Below are positions 33,494-41,666 of a stretch of 64,000 nucleotides of DNA, in pieces. Each line of letters opens with the position of its first letter. The first letter of the stretch is position 1. Source of the DNA: CAYXDO01 sp964463485 (GTDB lineage Bacteria > Myxococcota > Kuafuiibacteriia > Kuafuiibacteriales > Kuafuiibacteriaceae); the NCBI GenBank assembly GCA_964463485.1, contig CAYXDO010000030.1, positions 15,834-79,833 of the forward strand, given 5' to 3'. The notes beneath the pieces are model-generated. The model ran no database searches. It had not been told where the DNA came from and saw only the letters and a list, made by a program, of their open reading frames with translations. The position numbers were made by a program, and so were the translations under genes.

Positions 33494-34822
33494 ATGAGCG
33501 ACGGGCCGCCTGGCCGCACCCCTCGCGGGAGCGGGACGAAGAAGGGCCCCGGGCCCAGGGCGCTGGGTCCACGGATCCCAGCTGATCCGACCGCCGTCGA
33601 TGCTCCGCCCGAGATGCACGAGCACGAGCCTGCGGATCCGACCCTGCCCAACCCCATCCCCGAGTGGATCGCACACCACGAGACCCTTCGACCGAATCCC
33701 GATGCCGAGTCCCACTCGAGCGCCGGGGTCGCGCCGCCTCCCGAGCCCGACCGAGTTACGCTCGACCCGGACGAACCCACCCTGCCTCCGAACGGAGACA
33801 ACACAGACCCTGGCGTAATCAGCCCTCCGCCATCCGACTCAGCCACGCCCGTCCGACCGCAGTCCCCGTCCGAGAGTGATCAGGAAATCAGGACGACCAA
33901 CCTTGCGCCGGAAGTTCTCGTGCAGCTAGGCCTCGAGGACGACTCCAACCCAGCCGGCTTGGCCAAGGACCTGAGTCGCTCCCTGGGCGCAGTGGTCGCG
34001 CGTATGGAGTCCAAGGCCAAAGGCGTACTCAGCAGCCCGAGAGCTCAGCCGAAGCTCCAAATCCCCTCCGCCGCCACCGAGGCGGGATCCCTCTCCGCCG
34101 AGCTCAGCTCCGCCCCCCTCGAGGACGATCGAGAGACCCTTCCGATCGAGCCAGAGGGGCGCCCGCCGATAGCGTCGCTGCCGGGGTTGGTCGATCCCGG
34201 CGCGAAGCTCGATCTCGATGGACCCACTCAGCACGCCATCGAGTCCGAGCTGCTCGAAGCTCGCCCATCCCAGGCCAAGGGAGCGCGCGGAGTCGTGATT
34301 CGGGCGTTCAAGATGGACACCGAGGCTCGTATCGACGTTCAGAAAAAATTGGAGTCGGCCAAAGTCGACAGCAGAGTTCGGGAGCGCCTAGACGCATCTC
34401 ACGCCCAACTCATCGCCCTCGGATCCTCTCCAACACCCCAGGCCGAAGAGGAGGTTCCAACGGCTCCGCCCGAGCCCGCGCCGAGCTTCGACAGCGTCAA
34501 GACTGCCCACCTCCCACCGGAAGCCAAGGAGCTCGCGGGGCTGTTGAACGCGGCCGCGGATCGTATGGAGGAGCAAGCGTGGGAAACCGACGCCGACAAG
34601 ACCGCAGACTCGAGCCCAGGTCACCTCGTTCGGAACGCTCCGCCCCAGGCTCAGACCATCACTCACGTCATCGGCGCCCCTAACTCGCAGAGTCAGATCG
34701 AGCCCGTCGACGAGCCGGAGCTCGCCCTTCCGAGGTCCAAAGCCCAATGGGTCGCGGTAGGGATCGGCGTCGTGATTTTGATCGGCGCCGTGGCGTGGCT
34801 ATTGTTCCAGCTGACCCGCTGA
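33494..34822 (+). CDS. Disordered, C-terminally anchored membrane protein
   Basis: A 442-residue protein. The first ~340 residues are Pro-, Ser-, Asp- and Glu-rich with little predicted fold; short helices occur around LAPEVLVQLGLEDD, LAKDLSRSLGAVVARMESKAKGV and RIDVQKKLESAKVDSRVRERLDASHAQLIAL. The only membrane segment is at the very end (WVAVGIGVVILIGAVAWLLF), leaving three or so residues outside, so it is tail-anchored with the bulk in the cytoplasm. Function unknown. It is divergent from the opp-purA-leuS operon; ATG 33494 was chosen over 33470. Confidence 0.75.
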   Translation: MSDGPPGRTPRGSGTKKGPGPRALGPRIPADPTAVDAPPEMHEHEPADPTLPNPIPEWIAHHETLRPNPDAESHSSAGVAPPPEPDRVTLDPDEPTLPPNGDNTDPGVISPPPSDSATPVRPQSPSESDQEIRTTNLAPEVLVQLGLEDDSNPAGLAKDLSRSLGAVVARMESKAKGVLSSPRAQPKLQIPSAATEAGSLSAELSSAPLEDDRETLPIEPEGRPPIASLPGLVDPGAKLDLDGPTQHAIESELLEARPSQAKGARGVVIRAFKMDTEARIDVQKKLESAKVDSRVRERLDASHAQLIALGSSPTPQAEEEVPTAPPEPAPSFDSVKTAHLPPEAKELAGLLNAAADRMEEQAWETDADKTADSSPGHLVRNAPPQAQTITHVIGAPNSQSQIEPVDEPELALPRSKAQWVAVGIGVVILIGAVAWLLFQLTR

Positions 34823-34993
34823 GAGCGACCAGCGATGAAAATCGGCCTCGACTGCGAGTCGAATCGGCCCGAGACTCTCGCTCGCTACCGGTCGAAATAG
34901 TCTCGGTCGTTGCGTCGAGAGCGCGCTCTTGGCCGCGTCGACCCAGCCGTGCTCGAGCTACACTCGAACCACGAGCGCAGCGGCCGCGAACGC

Positions 34994-36163
34994 TCAAAAC
35001 TCTCGTTTCAATATCTCTCGGGCGATGACCAGCCGCTGTATCTCGTTCGTGCCCTCGTAGATCCGCGTGACCCTCGCGTCTCGGTAGAGTCTCTCCACCA
35101 AGAACTCGCGTGAGTACCCATACCCACCGTGGAGCTGCACCATACGGTCGATGATGCGGCCCGCCGCCTCCGACGCGAACAGCTTGGCCATGCTGCACTC
35201 CGCCGAAGCCTTGACCCCCGTGTCGAGCAGCCGCGCCGCGCGCAGCGTGAGAAGCCACGCAGCATCGAGCTCCGCCTTCGAGTCCGCCAGCACGAACTGA
35301 GTGTTTTGAAACTCGCTCAGGTTCTTTCCAAACGCCCGCCGCTCGCTGACGTAATTCAGGCCGGCCTCGAACGCCGCCTCCGAAAGGCCGAGAGATAGGG
35401 CCGCGATTCCTACTCGCCCAGCACCGAGCGCCGAGAGCGCGATTTGATAGCCGTGGCCTCGCTCCCCCACGAGGTTCGAGAGCGGAATCCGACAGCCATC
35501 GAAAGTCAGCGCCACCGTACCCGACGCTCGCTGACCCATCTTGTCTTCGTCCTTGCCCACGATCAGGCCCGGCGTGCCTCGCTCTACTACGAAGCAACTG
35601 ATCCCATGTTTCCCTCGCCCGTCGGTCCGCGCGAACACCAGATGGATGCCCGCGTGCGCTCCGCTCGTGATCCAAAGCTTCTGACCATCGAGTACGAACG
35701 AGTCACCGTCCGAACGCGCCATCGTCTGCAACGCCGCCGCGTCCGACCCTCCGCCCGGCTCGGTCAACGCAAAGCTCGCCGGCCCGAGCCGCCCGGCTAC
35801 GTAAGGCCGAAGCCAGCGGTCCTTCTGAGCGGCCGACCCATGATCACTCAAGATCTTCGAGGCCAGGTTGCTGGAGGCGAGCACGACCGCGGTGGACGCG
35901 CAGGCTTCGGCCACCGCTTCCATCGCCAACACGTAACCCACGTTGTCGGTCCCCGCACCGCCGTCTTCGATGGGGACCTTCATCCCCAAAAATCCCAACT
36001 CGGCGAGCTCAGGCATCAGCTCGACCGGAAATCGGGCCTCCCTGTCGCGGTCTTTGGCCCCCGGAAAGAGGCGCTTGGCCGCGAAGTCTCTGGCGACCTG
36101 CGAAAGAATCCGCTGCTCCTCGGTCATAGGAAAGGTGAATCGGTCGAGGGCTGAGGCTGTCAT
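34994..36163 (-). CDS. Acyl-CoA dehydrogenase
   Basis: A 389-residue FAD enzyme. FALTEPGGGSDAAALQT and LWITSGAHAG are the flavin-binding signatures. The C-terminal QLHGGYGYSREFLVERLYRDARVTRIYEGTNEIQ block contains the position of the catalytic glutamate (YEGTNE), as in short-chain acyl-CoA dehydrogenases. It would oxidise an acyl-CoA to the enoyl-CoA with electron-transfer flavoprotein. ATG 36163 is preferred because the longer reading from 36262 adds non-family sequence. A MarR-type gene lies divergently 97 bases away and may control it. Confidence 0.95.
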   Translation of the reverse strand: MTASALDRFTFPMTEEQRILSQVARDFAAKRLFPGAKDRDREARFPVELMPELAELGFLGMKVPIEDGGAGTDNVGYVLAMEAVAEACASTAVVLASSNLASKILSDHGSAAQKDRWLRPYVAGRLGPASFALTEPGGGSDAAALQTMARSDGDSFVLDGQKLWITSGAHAGIHLVFARTDGRGKHGISCFVVERGTPGLIVGKDEDKMGQRASGTVALTFDGCRIPLSNLVGERGHGYQIALSALGAGRVGIAALSLGLSEAAFEAGLNYVSERRAFGKNLSEFQNTQFVLADSKAELDAAWLLTLRAARLLDTGVKASAECSMAKLFASEAAGRIIDRMVQLHGGYGYSREFLVERLYRDARVTRIYEGTNEIQRLVIAREILKREF

Positions 36164-36226
36164 GACTTTCTGGGTACTCGTTTGCCAACAGTGGATCGAG
36201 CTTGCAAAGTGTCCATGCGGTGAGAT

Positions 36227-36243
36227 TGACAGGTTCCCTGTCA
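36227..36243 (+). promoter_or_regulatory. Palindromic operator overlapping a -35 box, acd/marR intergenic
   Basis: TGACAGG-TTC-CCTGTCA is a perfect 7-bp inverted repeat with a 3-base spacer. It overlaps a consensus TTGACA -35 element at 36226-36231, pointing towards the MarR gene; a poor -10 (TGGACT, 36249-36254) follows at 17 bp. A MarR dimer bound here would block that promoter and could also affect the divergent acyl-CoA dehydrogenase gene. Confidence 0.6.
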
Positions 36244-36260
36244 TCTTGTGGACTCGTCCC

Positions 36261-36770
36261 ATGACTCGCGCGCCGCGTCGACTGCGAAAACGACACGCCC
36301 TCGGGGAGCTTCGGGAGGTGGTGGACGAGACTATCGCGCTGTTTCATCGTCTGGCGTGGGTCGCCGAGCAAATCTACGGAAGAGATGGACGCTCCCTGGC
36401 GCGCCGCGGGCTCCTGCGAGGCCTGGAGCGCTATGGAGCGCGAACCGTTCCGCAGCTCGCAAAGGCACGCTCGGTTCGCCGCCAAACTCTTCAGCCCGTC
36501 GTCGACGAGCTCACCGCTGACGGCCTCGTGGAGCTCGTCGACAACCCCGATCACGCGCGGTCCAAGCTCGTCCGAATTACCCCCGCGGGGCGCGCGATCG
36601 TCGAGCGAATGGACCGCGCCGACGTCAAGGTCTTAGAGGCCGTAGGCGCTGGGCTGTCCGAACCAGACCTCAAACATGCCGCCGAGACCCTGCGGGCGGT
36701 CCGTGCTCGATTCGAAGCCGAAATGCGCTGGCGACCGGTGATCGAAGAGCAGTTCCCCGAAGGGCGGTGA
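36261..36770 (+). CDS. MarR-family transcriptional regulator
   Basis: A 169-residue winged-helix protein. The recognition region is TVPQLAKARSVRRQTLQPVVDELTADGLVEL, the wing is VDNPDHARSKLVRITPAGRAIVE, and flanking helices form the dimerisation bundle. The basic N-terminus (RAPRRLRKRH) is longer than average. Divergent placement from an acyl-CoA dehydrogenase and a palindrome between them suggest ligand-responsive repression, perhaps by an acyl-CoA or aromatic acid. The ligand is not deducible. Confidence 0.88.
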   Translation: MTRAPRRLRKRHALGELREVVDETIALFHRLAWVAEQIYGRDGRSLARRGLLRGLERYGARTVPQLAKARSVRRQTLQPVVDELTADGLVELVDNPDHARSKLVRITPAGRAIVERMDRADVKVLEAVGAGLSEPDLKHAAETLRAVRARFEAEMRWRPVIEEQFPEGR

Positions 36771-36840
36771 GCAGCACGAGCTTTCCGCTGGTTGCGTTCC
36801 GTGGTGTCTAACCAACGACTCTCGGTGCCAAGGCGAACGA

Positions 36841-37365
36841 ATGCCCGACGGAAACGACATCGAGACGACGTATCGCTCCTTCGCTCCGCTCGTGTACCGC
36901 CGGTGCAGAATGATCCTCGCGAACGACCAGGACTGCTTGGACGCCGTGCAAGAGGTTTTCGTTCGGCTGGCGCGCGGTTCAGCCCGATTTCGTGGGGAGG
37001 CGGATTTTCGGACTTGGATTTATCGAGTGACCACGAACCACTGCCTCAATCGGCTTCGGGCGGATCGAAGACGGCTGCGGGCTCTCGAGCGGCTGGAGGT
37101 CAGGGAAGCCTACGTCTCCGCCGGCGATTCGGGACTGGCATTGGAGCGCAGGCGCCTGCTTGGTCAGCTCCTCTCGGTCCTCGGTTTGGACGAGGTTCAA
37201 CTCCTCGTGCACGTGTTTTGCGACGGGATGACGCATGCCGAGGTTGCTTTGGTGCTCGGAGTGACTGAAAGGACGGTGAGAAACCGCCTGACACGGGCCA
37301 TCGGGCGCGCTCGGCAGGAGATCGATGGACTCCAATCATTCGAAGGAGGGCGGGGCTGTGGCTGA
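36841..37365 (+). CDS. ECF-type RNA polymerase sigma factor
   Basis: A 174-residue sigma-70 family member with only regions 2 and 4. DAVQEVFVRLARGSARFRGEADFRTWIYRV is region 2 (core binding and -10 recognition). GMTHAEVALVLGVTERTVRNRLTRAIGRAR is the region 4 helix-turn-helix for the -35. The anti-sigma gene overlaps its end by 41 bases, the usual ECF/anti-sigma arrangement. It heads a run of eight same-strand genes and probably controls them. Confidence 0.93.
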   Translation: MPDGNDIETTYRSFAPLVYRRCRMILANDQDCLDAVQEVFVRLARGSARFRGEADFRTWIYRVTTNHCLNRLRADRRRLRALERLEVREAYVSAGDSGLALERRRLLGQLLSVLGLDEVQLLVHVFCDGMTHAEVALVLGVTERTVRNRLTRAIGRARQEIDGLQSFEGGRGCG

Positions 37366-38086
37366 GAAATCGCATCCATCGGATTTCGCGTTGGATGGGG
37401 CACGTACGGGTCACGCCCCCACGGAGGTGGTCGAACACCTCGGAGAGTGCGCCCAATGCGCGAAGCGGGTTTGGGAGTGGAACGTCGTGGAGCAATCGTT
37501 CGTCCAGCGCTTTCCGGACTCCAAGGCACTCGCGCGATCCGCGCGTCCTCCGCCAACCGCACGCGGTCGATGGGTTCAAGGACTCGTCGCCGCGGCCGCG
37601 TTGCTCGTTTTGTTCGTCGGGCGCGCCCTCGTCTTGCCAGAGGCCGCCGTTCGACCTAAAGGGAGCTCCCAGGTGGAGGTTCTCGTTCGTCGTGAGAGCT
37701 CAACCCTTCGACTCGGTGAGCAGCCCCTGCGCGCGGGCGATACGCTGATTTTTCGTACGAGCTCGACGCACTCGTTTTTTCTCGTGGTTGGGCTCGAAGG
37801 CTCTCGAAAAGCACAGGTCTTGGTCTCCGAAGATGGCCTGAGTAGCCTCCGCATCGACCCCGGCCCTTCGAAGTTGGTCCATCAAGGGGTCAAGCTCGAC
37901 GACTATCCCGGACCCGAGCTCTACGTCGGCCTTCTCAGCGACCAGCCGCTGGACGCCGCAAAAGTCCTGGACGAAATCAAAGCCAGGGCGTCGACGACGA
38001 GCAACCTGAAGTCGATCATGTCACAGCCGCTCCCCTTCGATGCGACGCAGGAGTTTTGGGTCGTCAGCAAGGAGCAGACGGAATGA
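37325..38086 (+). CDS. Membrane anti-sigma factor with ZAS-type zinc motif
   Basis: A 253-residue protein. Near residues 38-46 HLGECAQC gives the HxxxCxxC zinc-binding anti-sigma motif that wraps the cognate sigma factor. One membrane helix follows (GLVAAAALLVLFVGRALVL, ~85-104), then a periplasmic beta-rich domain of ~140 residues (LRAGDTLIFRTSSTHSFFLVVGLEG) resembling domains found in DUF4384-like stress proteins. The stop overlaps the caspase ATG (ATGA). Signal-triggered release of the sigma factor is the expected role. Confidence 0.85.
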   Translation: MDSNHSKEGGAVAEKSHPSDFALDGARTGHAPTEVVEHLGECAQCAKRVWEWNVVEQSFVQRFPDSKALARSARPPPTARGRWVQGLVAAAALLVLFVGRALVLPEAAVRPKGSSQVEVLVRRESSTLRLGEQPLRAGDTLIFRTSSTHSFFLVVGLEGSRKAQVLVSEDGLSSLRIDPGPSKLVHQGVKLDDYPGPELYVGLLSDQPLDAAKVLDEIKARASTTSNLKSIMSQPLPFDATQEFWVVSKEQTE

Positions 38087-39609
38087 CCCTTGTCGCACTC
38101 CTGGCTTTGATGCTCGCCGCGCCCAGCTCGGACCAGACTGCGACCCGAAGGCTTGCGCTCGTCGTGGGTAACAACGTGGGCCTGCGCGGGCAAACTGAGT
38201 TGCGTTACGCCGAGCGTGACGCGGCCGAGATGGCTCGCGTGTTGGAGACGTTGGGTGGCACCGACTCGGTGCGGCTCGTGCTCGGTCGCGATGCACGAGC
38301 TCTCGACCGCGCCTTTGACGACGTCGCCAAGGAGCTGGCCAGGGATCCGAGGCCCTCGACGGTGTTTTTCTATTACTCGGGGCATGCCGATGCCGAGTCG
38401 CTCCTGATGAACGGATCTCGGTATTTGGTCGGAGCAGCCCGGGCGCGGCTCGGATCTCTGCCTGCTCAGTTGTTCGTAGCATTCATCGATGCATGCCGCG
38501 CCGAAGGTACGCGTGCGAAGGGCGGCATTCCGGTACCCGTGCTCGACGTCGGTGTGTACGCGGAGGACGCGAAGACGCGAGGAGGCGTGTTTATCACCTC
38601 GAGCGCTCCGGGTGAGCTGGCCCAAGAGTCAGATGAGCTCAAGGCTTCGTTCTTCACGCACTATCTCACGACTGGCCTGCGGGGTGCCGCCGATGAGTCG
38701 AGCGATGGTCGAGTCTCACTCGAAGAGGCTTATCGGTACGCCTACGAGCGAACGCTCACCCGAACGAGTCAAACGCTGCTCGGACCGCAACATCCGACCT
38801 GGGATCTGAACATCGTCGGTCGCGGCCAGCTCGTCCTGACGTGGCTCTCGAGCGCCAAGGCGTATCTCGTCCTTCCCGAGGCGCTCGACGGTGTGTTCCT
38901 CGTGCGATCGCTCGCGCATCAAATCGTGAACGAAATCGAAAAGCCCCGAGCGAGAAGAACTCGAATTGCGCTCGAGCCCGGTGAGTATGAAGTGCTGGAG
39001 ATGGGTACAGACTCTCAGCGCGCCCAGGTCGTTCGTCTGGGCGCCGAGAAGGAACATGTCTTGGGCGACGTGTGGGTGCGACAGCTTCCAACCACGTCGA
39101 GGACGCTTGGTAAGGGTCCGACGAAATCCCGGCATTTCGAAGTTACTTACGAGGTTGGAACCGGATTCGTGGCCGAGTCGGGCCTCACTCATGCGCTGAG
39201 TACCTCGCTGACCGTCCCCTTCGACGACCTCGACCTCGGCCTTCAAGCCTCCTACGGCGCTTCGGGCTATCGAAGGGCTGACGGAATCGACGTCGACTTG
39301 GACGAGCTCGGCGCCGGCGTGTTTGGCCAGCTTCGATGGCCGGTGGCTCGAGACCTCGACGCGATGCTCCGACTGAGCGCGAGCGCGCTCGTTCTCTTTC
39401 AAGAGGGGGCGTTGGGAGTCCGTCGATTCCCCATCAACGAGAGTGTGGCCGTCGAGGTCGGTGGTTCGTTCGGAATCGAAGCGCCGTTCTTCGACCCGTT
39501 TCGAACCAGGCTCGCCGTTCAGCTCGGGGCCGTCGGGTTTCGAGGTGCGAGCGGTCTCGAGCTCGGGTCGACGGTCAGCGTGTCTGCGGGCATAGGAGTC
39601 GGGATATGA
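38083..39609 (+). CDS. Caspase-like (C14) peptidase fused to a barrel-like C-terminal domain
   Basis: A 508-residue protein with a short signal peptide (MTLVALLALMLAAPSS). Residues ~22-260 form the caspase fold: RRLALVVGNNVG, a FYYSGHAD motif with His101 and FIDACRAEG with Cys138, the catalytic dyad; TRGGVFITSSAPGELAQES follows. A linker with SALAHQIVNE-like helices comes next. The last ~190 residues have alternating aromatic/hydrophobic strands (HFEVTYEVGTGFVAESG; DLGLQASYGASGY; LDAMLRLSASALVLF) like an outer-membrane barrel. It is coupled to both neighbours by ATGA overlaps. The substrate is unknown. Confidence 0.85.
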   Translation: MTLVALLALMLAAPSSDQTATRRLALVVGNNVGLRGQTELRYAERDAAEMARVLETLGGTDSVRLVLGRDARALDRAFDDVAKELARDPRPSTVFFYYSGHADAESLLMNGSRYLVGAARARLGSLPAQLFVAFIDACRAEGTRAKGGIPVPVLDVGVYAEDAKTRGGVFITSSAPGELAQESDELKASFFTHYLTTGLRGAADESSDGRVSLEEAYRYAYERTLTRTSQTLLGPQHPTWDLNIVGRGQLVLTWLSSAKAYLVLPEALDGVFLVRSLAHQIVNEIEKPRARRTRIALEPGEYEVLEMGTDSQRAQVVRLGAEKEHVLGDVWVRQLPTTSRTLGKGPTKSRHFEVTYEVGTGFVAESGLTHALSTSLTVPFDDLDLGLQASYGASGYRRADGIDVDLDELGAGVFGQLRWPVARDLDAMLRLSASALVLFQEGALGVRRFPINESVAVEVGGSFGIEAPFFDPFRTRLAVQLGAVGFRGASGLELGSTVSVSAGIGVGI

Positions 39610-41618
39610 GGGCAGCGATCGGCTTGGCAGGTGTCTTGGTTCTTTTGGCCTCCTGTGACTCGCTCGACGAGTTCGAGTCTGAGGACGGTTGTCCAGCGCT
39701 CGAGCCTCGATGTCGAAATCGGGCGCCGACCGAGCCGATGGTCCGAATCCTTCCGGAGAAGCCGGGTCAAGGAGAGTCGCTTGCTTGCCAAGCCACGGCA
39801 ACGGACCCCGACGGTGACTCTCTCACCCTGACCTATTCGTGGACGAGGAACGGATCGGCCATGACCTACACTTCGTCTGCGGTTCCAGCCCGAGTGACCA
39901 TGCCTGACGAAGATTGGAGCTGCATCGTCGTCGCTAGCGATGGGTTGTTGACCTCCACGAGCAGCACCACGACTCGCATTCGAGCAGCCGAAATCCAGAC
40001 ATGGCTCCGCGAGCACACCGGTGGTTGGTGCGCAAACGAATACAATCAGTTCATGAATTTGTGCGGTGACGTCGTCTTCTGCGAGAGCTCCCCCGCCATG
40101 CGAACCTACCCGGACGGGCTGTCGCTCGACTTCGGATTTCATTGGGGTGGCTCGCCCGGCGTCTTGATGGATCTCGGGGGCGACTGTGACGGAAAGCGAC
40201 TCAGCTTCGTCATCACCGAGCGAGGTCAAGTATCCGTAGAGCCGTTCATGGGATCTGAGAGACTCACCGCCCACGTCGAGCCCGGAACTCGTTTGATATC
40301 CTATCGCGCGACGCCCCGCTCGGTCGCGCTGTACGTCGACGGAGTCCTGGCTGATTCCGCCCCGGGGACCTCGTCCATACCCGAGTTGGTTGCCCGCTGC
40401 GGCCCGGGCCTCGTGTTGGGCCAGCGACTCTCGTATTGGTGGGAGGAAAACAAGCGCGACAGCTGGCTCAGATTCGCGCCCTTCTTCTTCCACTTACGCG
40501 CCCGGGCTTCGGACGAGCTCACTTGGAGCTCGTCGGGAGTGTTTGGGCTTTCGGACGAGACCGTCCTGCTCTTCGAACCGGCAGGAGTGGCCCGCGACTC
40601 GTGGCAGTCGATGGATGGCGTTGATGAGGCCTACCCCAATGAAGGCATGACGTGGGTCGACCCCATTTTCACCGAGTGTATCGTCGAGAATCGTCCTCCG
40701 ACGGCGCCGGTCGTCGCCATCGAGCCTGCGCTTCCTTCAGCCGGGCAGGCGCTCTCGTGTACAGTCGTGACGCCCTCGGCGGATTTCGACGGCGAGGCCG
40801 TGACCTACTCGTATCGTTGGACGAAAGACGGGACTCTGGCGCCTTTCTCGACCGCGCGGATTCCGGAAGGAGTCACTGAGACGGGTACCCGGTGGACCTG
40901 CACCGTGACCCCTTCCGATGGCATGGATAATGGTCTCCCGGCGTCGGCCTCAGAATACATCTCCGGCGCCGTTCCTTGCCATTCGATCAAGCTCACCGGG
41001 AGGGAGGCCGGAGTGTCCTTCGTGCCCACGGGCTATGGGTTCGGCGGACAGCCGTGGACGCTCGAGGCATGGCTTCAGTCCCACGACGAGTTTCCGCTGC
41101 AAGCCGGGCTGTTTCTCACCTCCAACGAGCTGTATGTGAGCGGAGCCTTTCAGATGGCCTTCGAGCCTCAAGGTGGGATTCAATGCGCAGTCTACGACGA
41201 CGTCGAGGCTCATCGGGCGGCTACCGAGTTTGTGTTCGTCGCCGACGGACGGTGGCATCACGTCGCGTGCAGTTTCGACGGGTCCGTCCTTTCCGCCTTC
41301 ATCGACGGAACGTTCACCTCGAGCGCAGCCGCAGACCCCCAGATCGTCGCGACCTCCCCGCTGAGCCTCGGACGACGAGAAGGATCGCTGAGTCCAGCGG
41401 CCCCGGTGAGCGTGGGTCCGATCCGTATTTCTCGGGCAGCACGATATGCGGATCGGTTCCAGCCTACTCAGCGATGGTCCATCGACGCGGACACCGTGTC
41501 CCAGTACCTCGTGAGCTCCGGGCTCGCCGTTCAGACGATTGCCGACGAAGCCGGCGGAGACAACGACGGGGTCGCGAGGTCAGGGGTGGTCGAAGGTCTC
41601 CCCGGCGAGTGTCCTTGA
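39606..41618 (+). CDS. Lipoprotein with Ig-like repeats and C-terminal LamG domain
   Basis: A 670-residue lipoprotein (signal ending VLLASC). Two similar Ig/cadherin-like segments begin NRAPTEPMVRILPEKP and NRPPTAPVVAIEPALP, each ~80 residues and ending in a W-x-C-x-V strand. Between them lies a LamG/concanavalin-like region (LDFGFHWGGSPGVLMDLGG). A second LamG-like domain at the C-terminus has WTLEAWLQSHDEF, DGRWHHVACSFDGSVLSAFIDG and a DEAGGDN end. LamG domains usually bind glycans or proteins. The start overlaps the caspase stop. Confidence 0.82.
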   Translation: MRAAIGLAGVLVLLASCDSLDEFESEDGCPALEPRCRNRAPTEPMVRILPEKPGQGESLACQATATDPDGDSLTLTYSWTRNGSAMTYTSSAVPARVTMPDEDWSCIVVASDGLLTSTSSTTTRIRAAEIQTWLREHTGGWCANEYNQFMNLCGDVVFCESSPAMRTYPDGLSLDFGFHWGGSPGVLMDLGGDCDGKRLSFVITERGQVSVEPFMGSERLTAHVEPGTRLISYRATPRSVALYVDGVLADSAPGTSSIPELVARCGPGLVLGQRLSYWWEENKRDSWLRFAPFFFHLRARASDELTWSSSGVFGLSDETVLLFEPAGVARDSWQSMDGVDEAYPNEGMTWVDPIFTECIVENRPPTAPVVAIEPALPSAGQALSCTVVTPSADFDGEAVTYSYRWTKDGTLAPFSTARIPEGVTETGTRWTCTVTPSDGMDNGLPASASEYISGAVPCHSIKLTGREAGVSFVPTGYGFGGQPWTLEAWLQSHDEFPLQAGLFLTSNELYVSGAFQMAFEPQGGIQCAVYDDVEAHRAATEFVFVADGRWHHVACSFDGSVLSAFIDGTFTSSAAADPQIVATSPLSLGRREGSLSPAAPVSVGPIRISRAARYADRFQPTQRWSIDADTVSQYLVSSGLAVQTIADEAGGDNDGVARSGVVEGLPGECP

Positions 41619-41666
41619 GCTCGGGGGGTGATTTCCGCGCCTTGCGTCGAGCGGTGTCCAAGGGGG

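Noticed and set aside
36771..36840. ECF-type autoregulated promoter upstream of the sigma gene
   Set aside because: A GTCTAA-like -10 is present but no ECF -35 (GGAAC-type) lies at a proper distance, so I did not list it.
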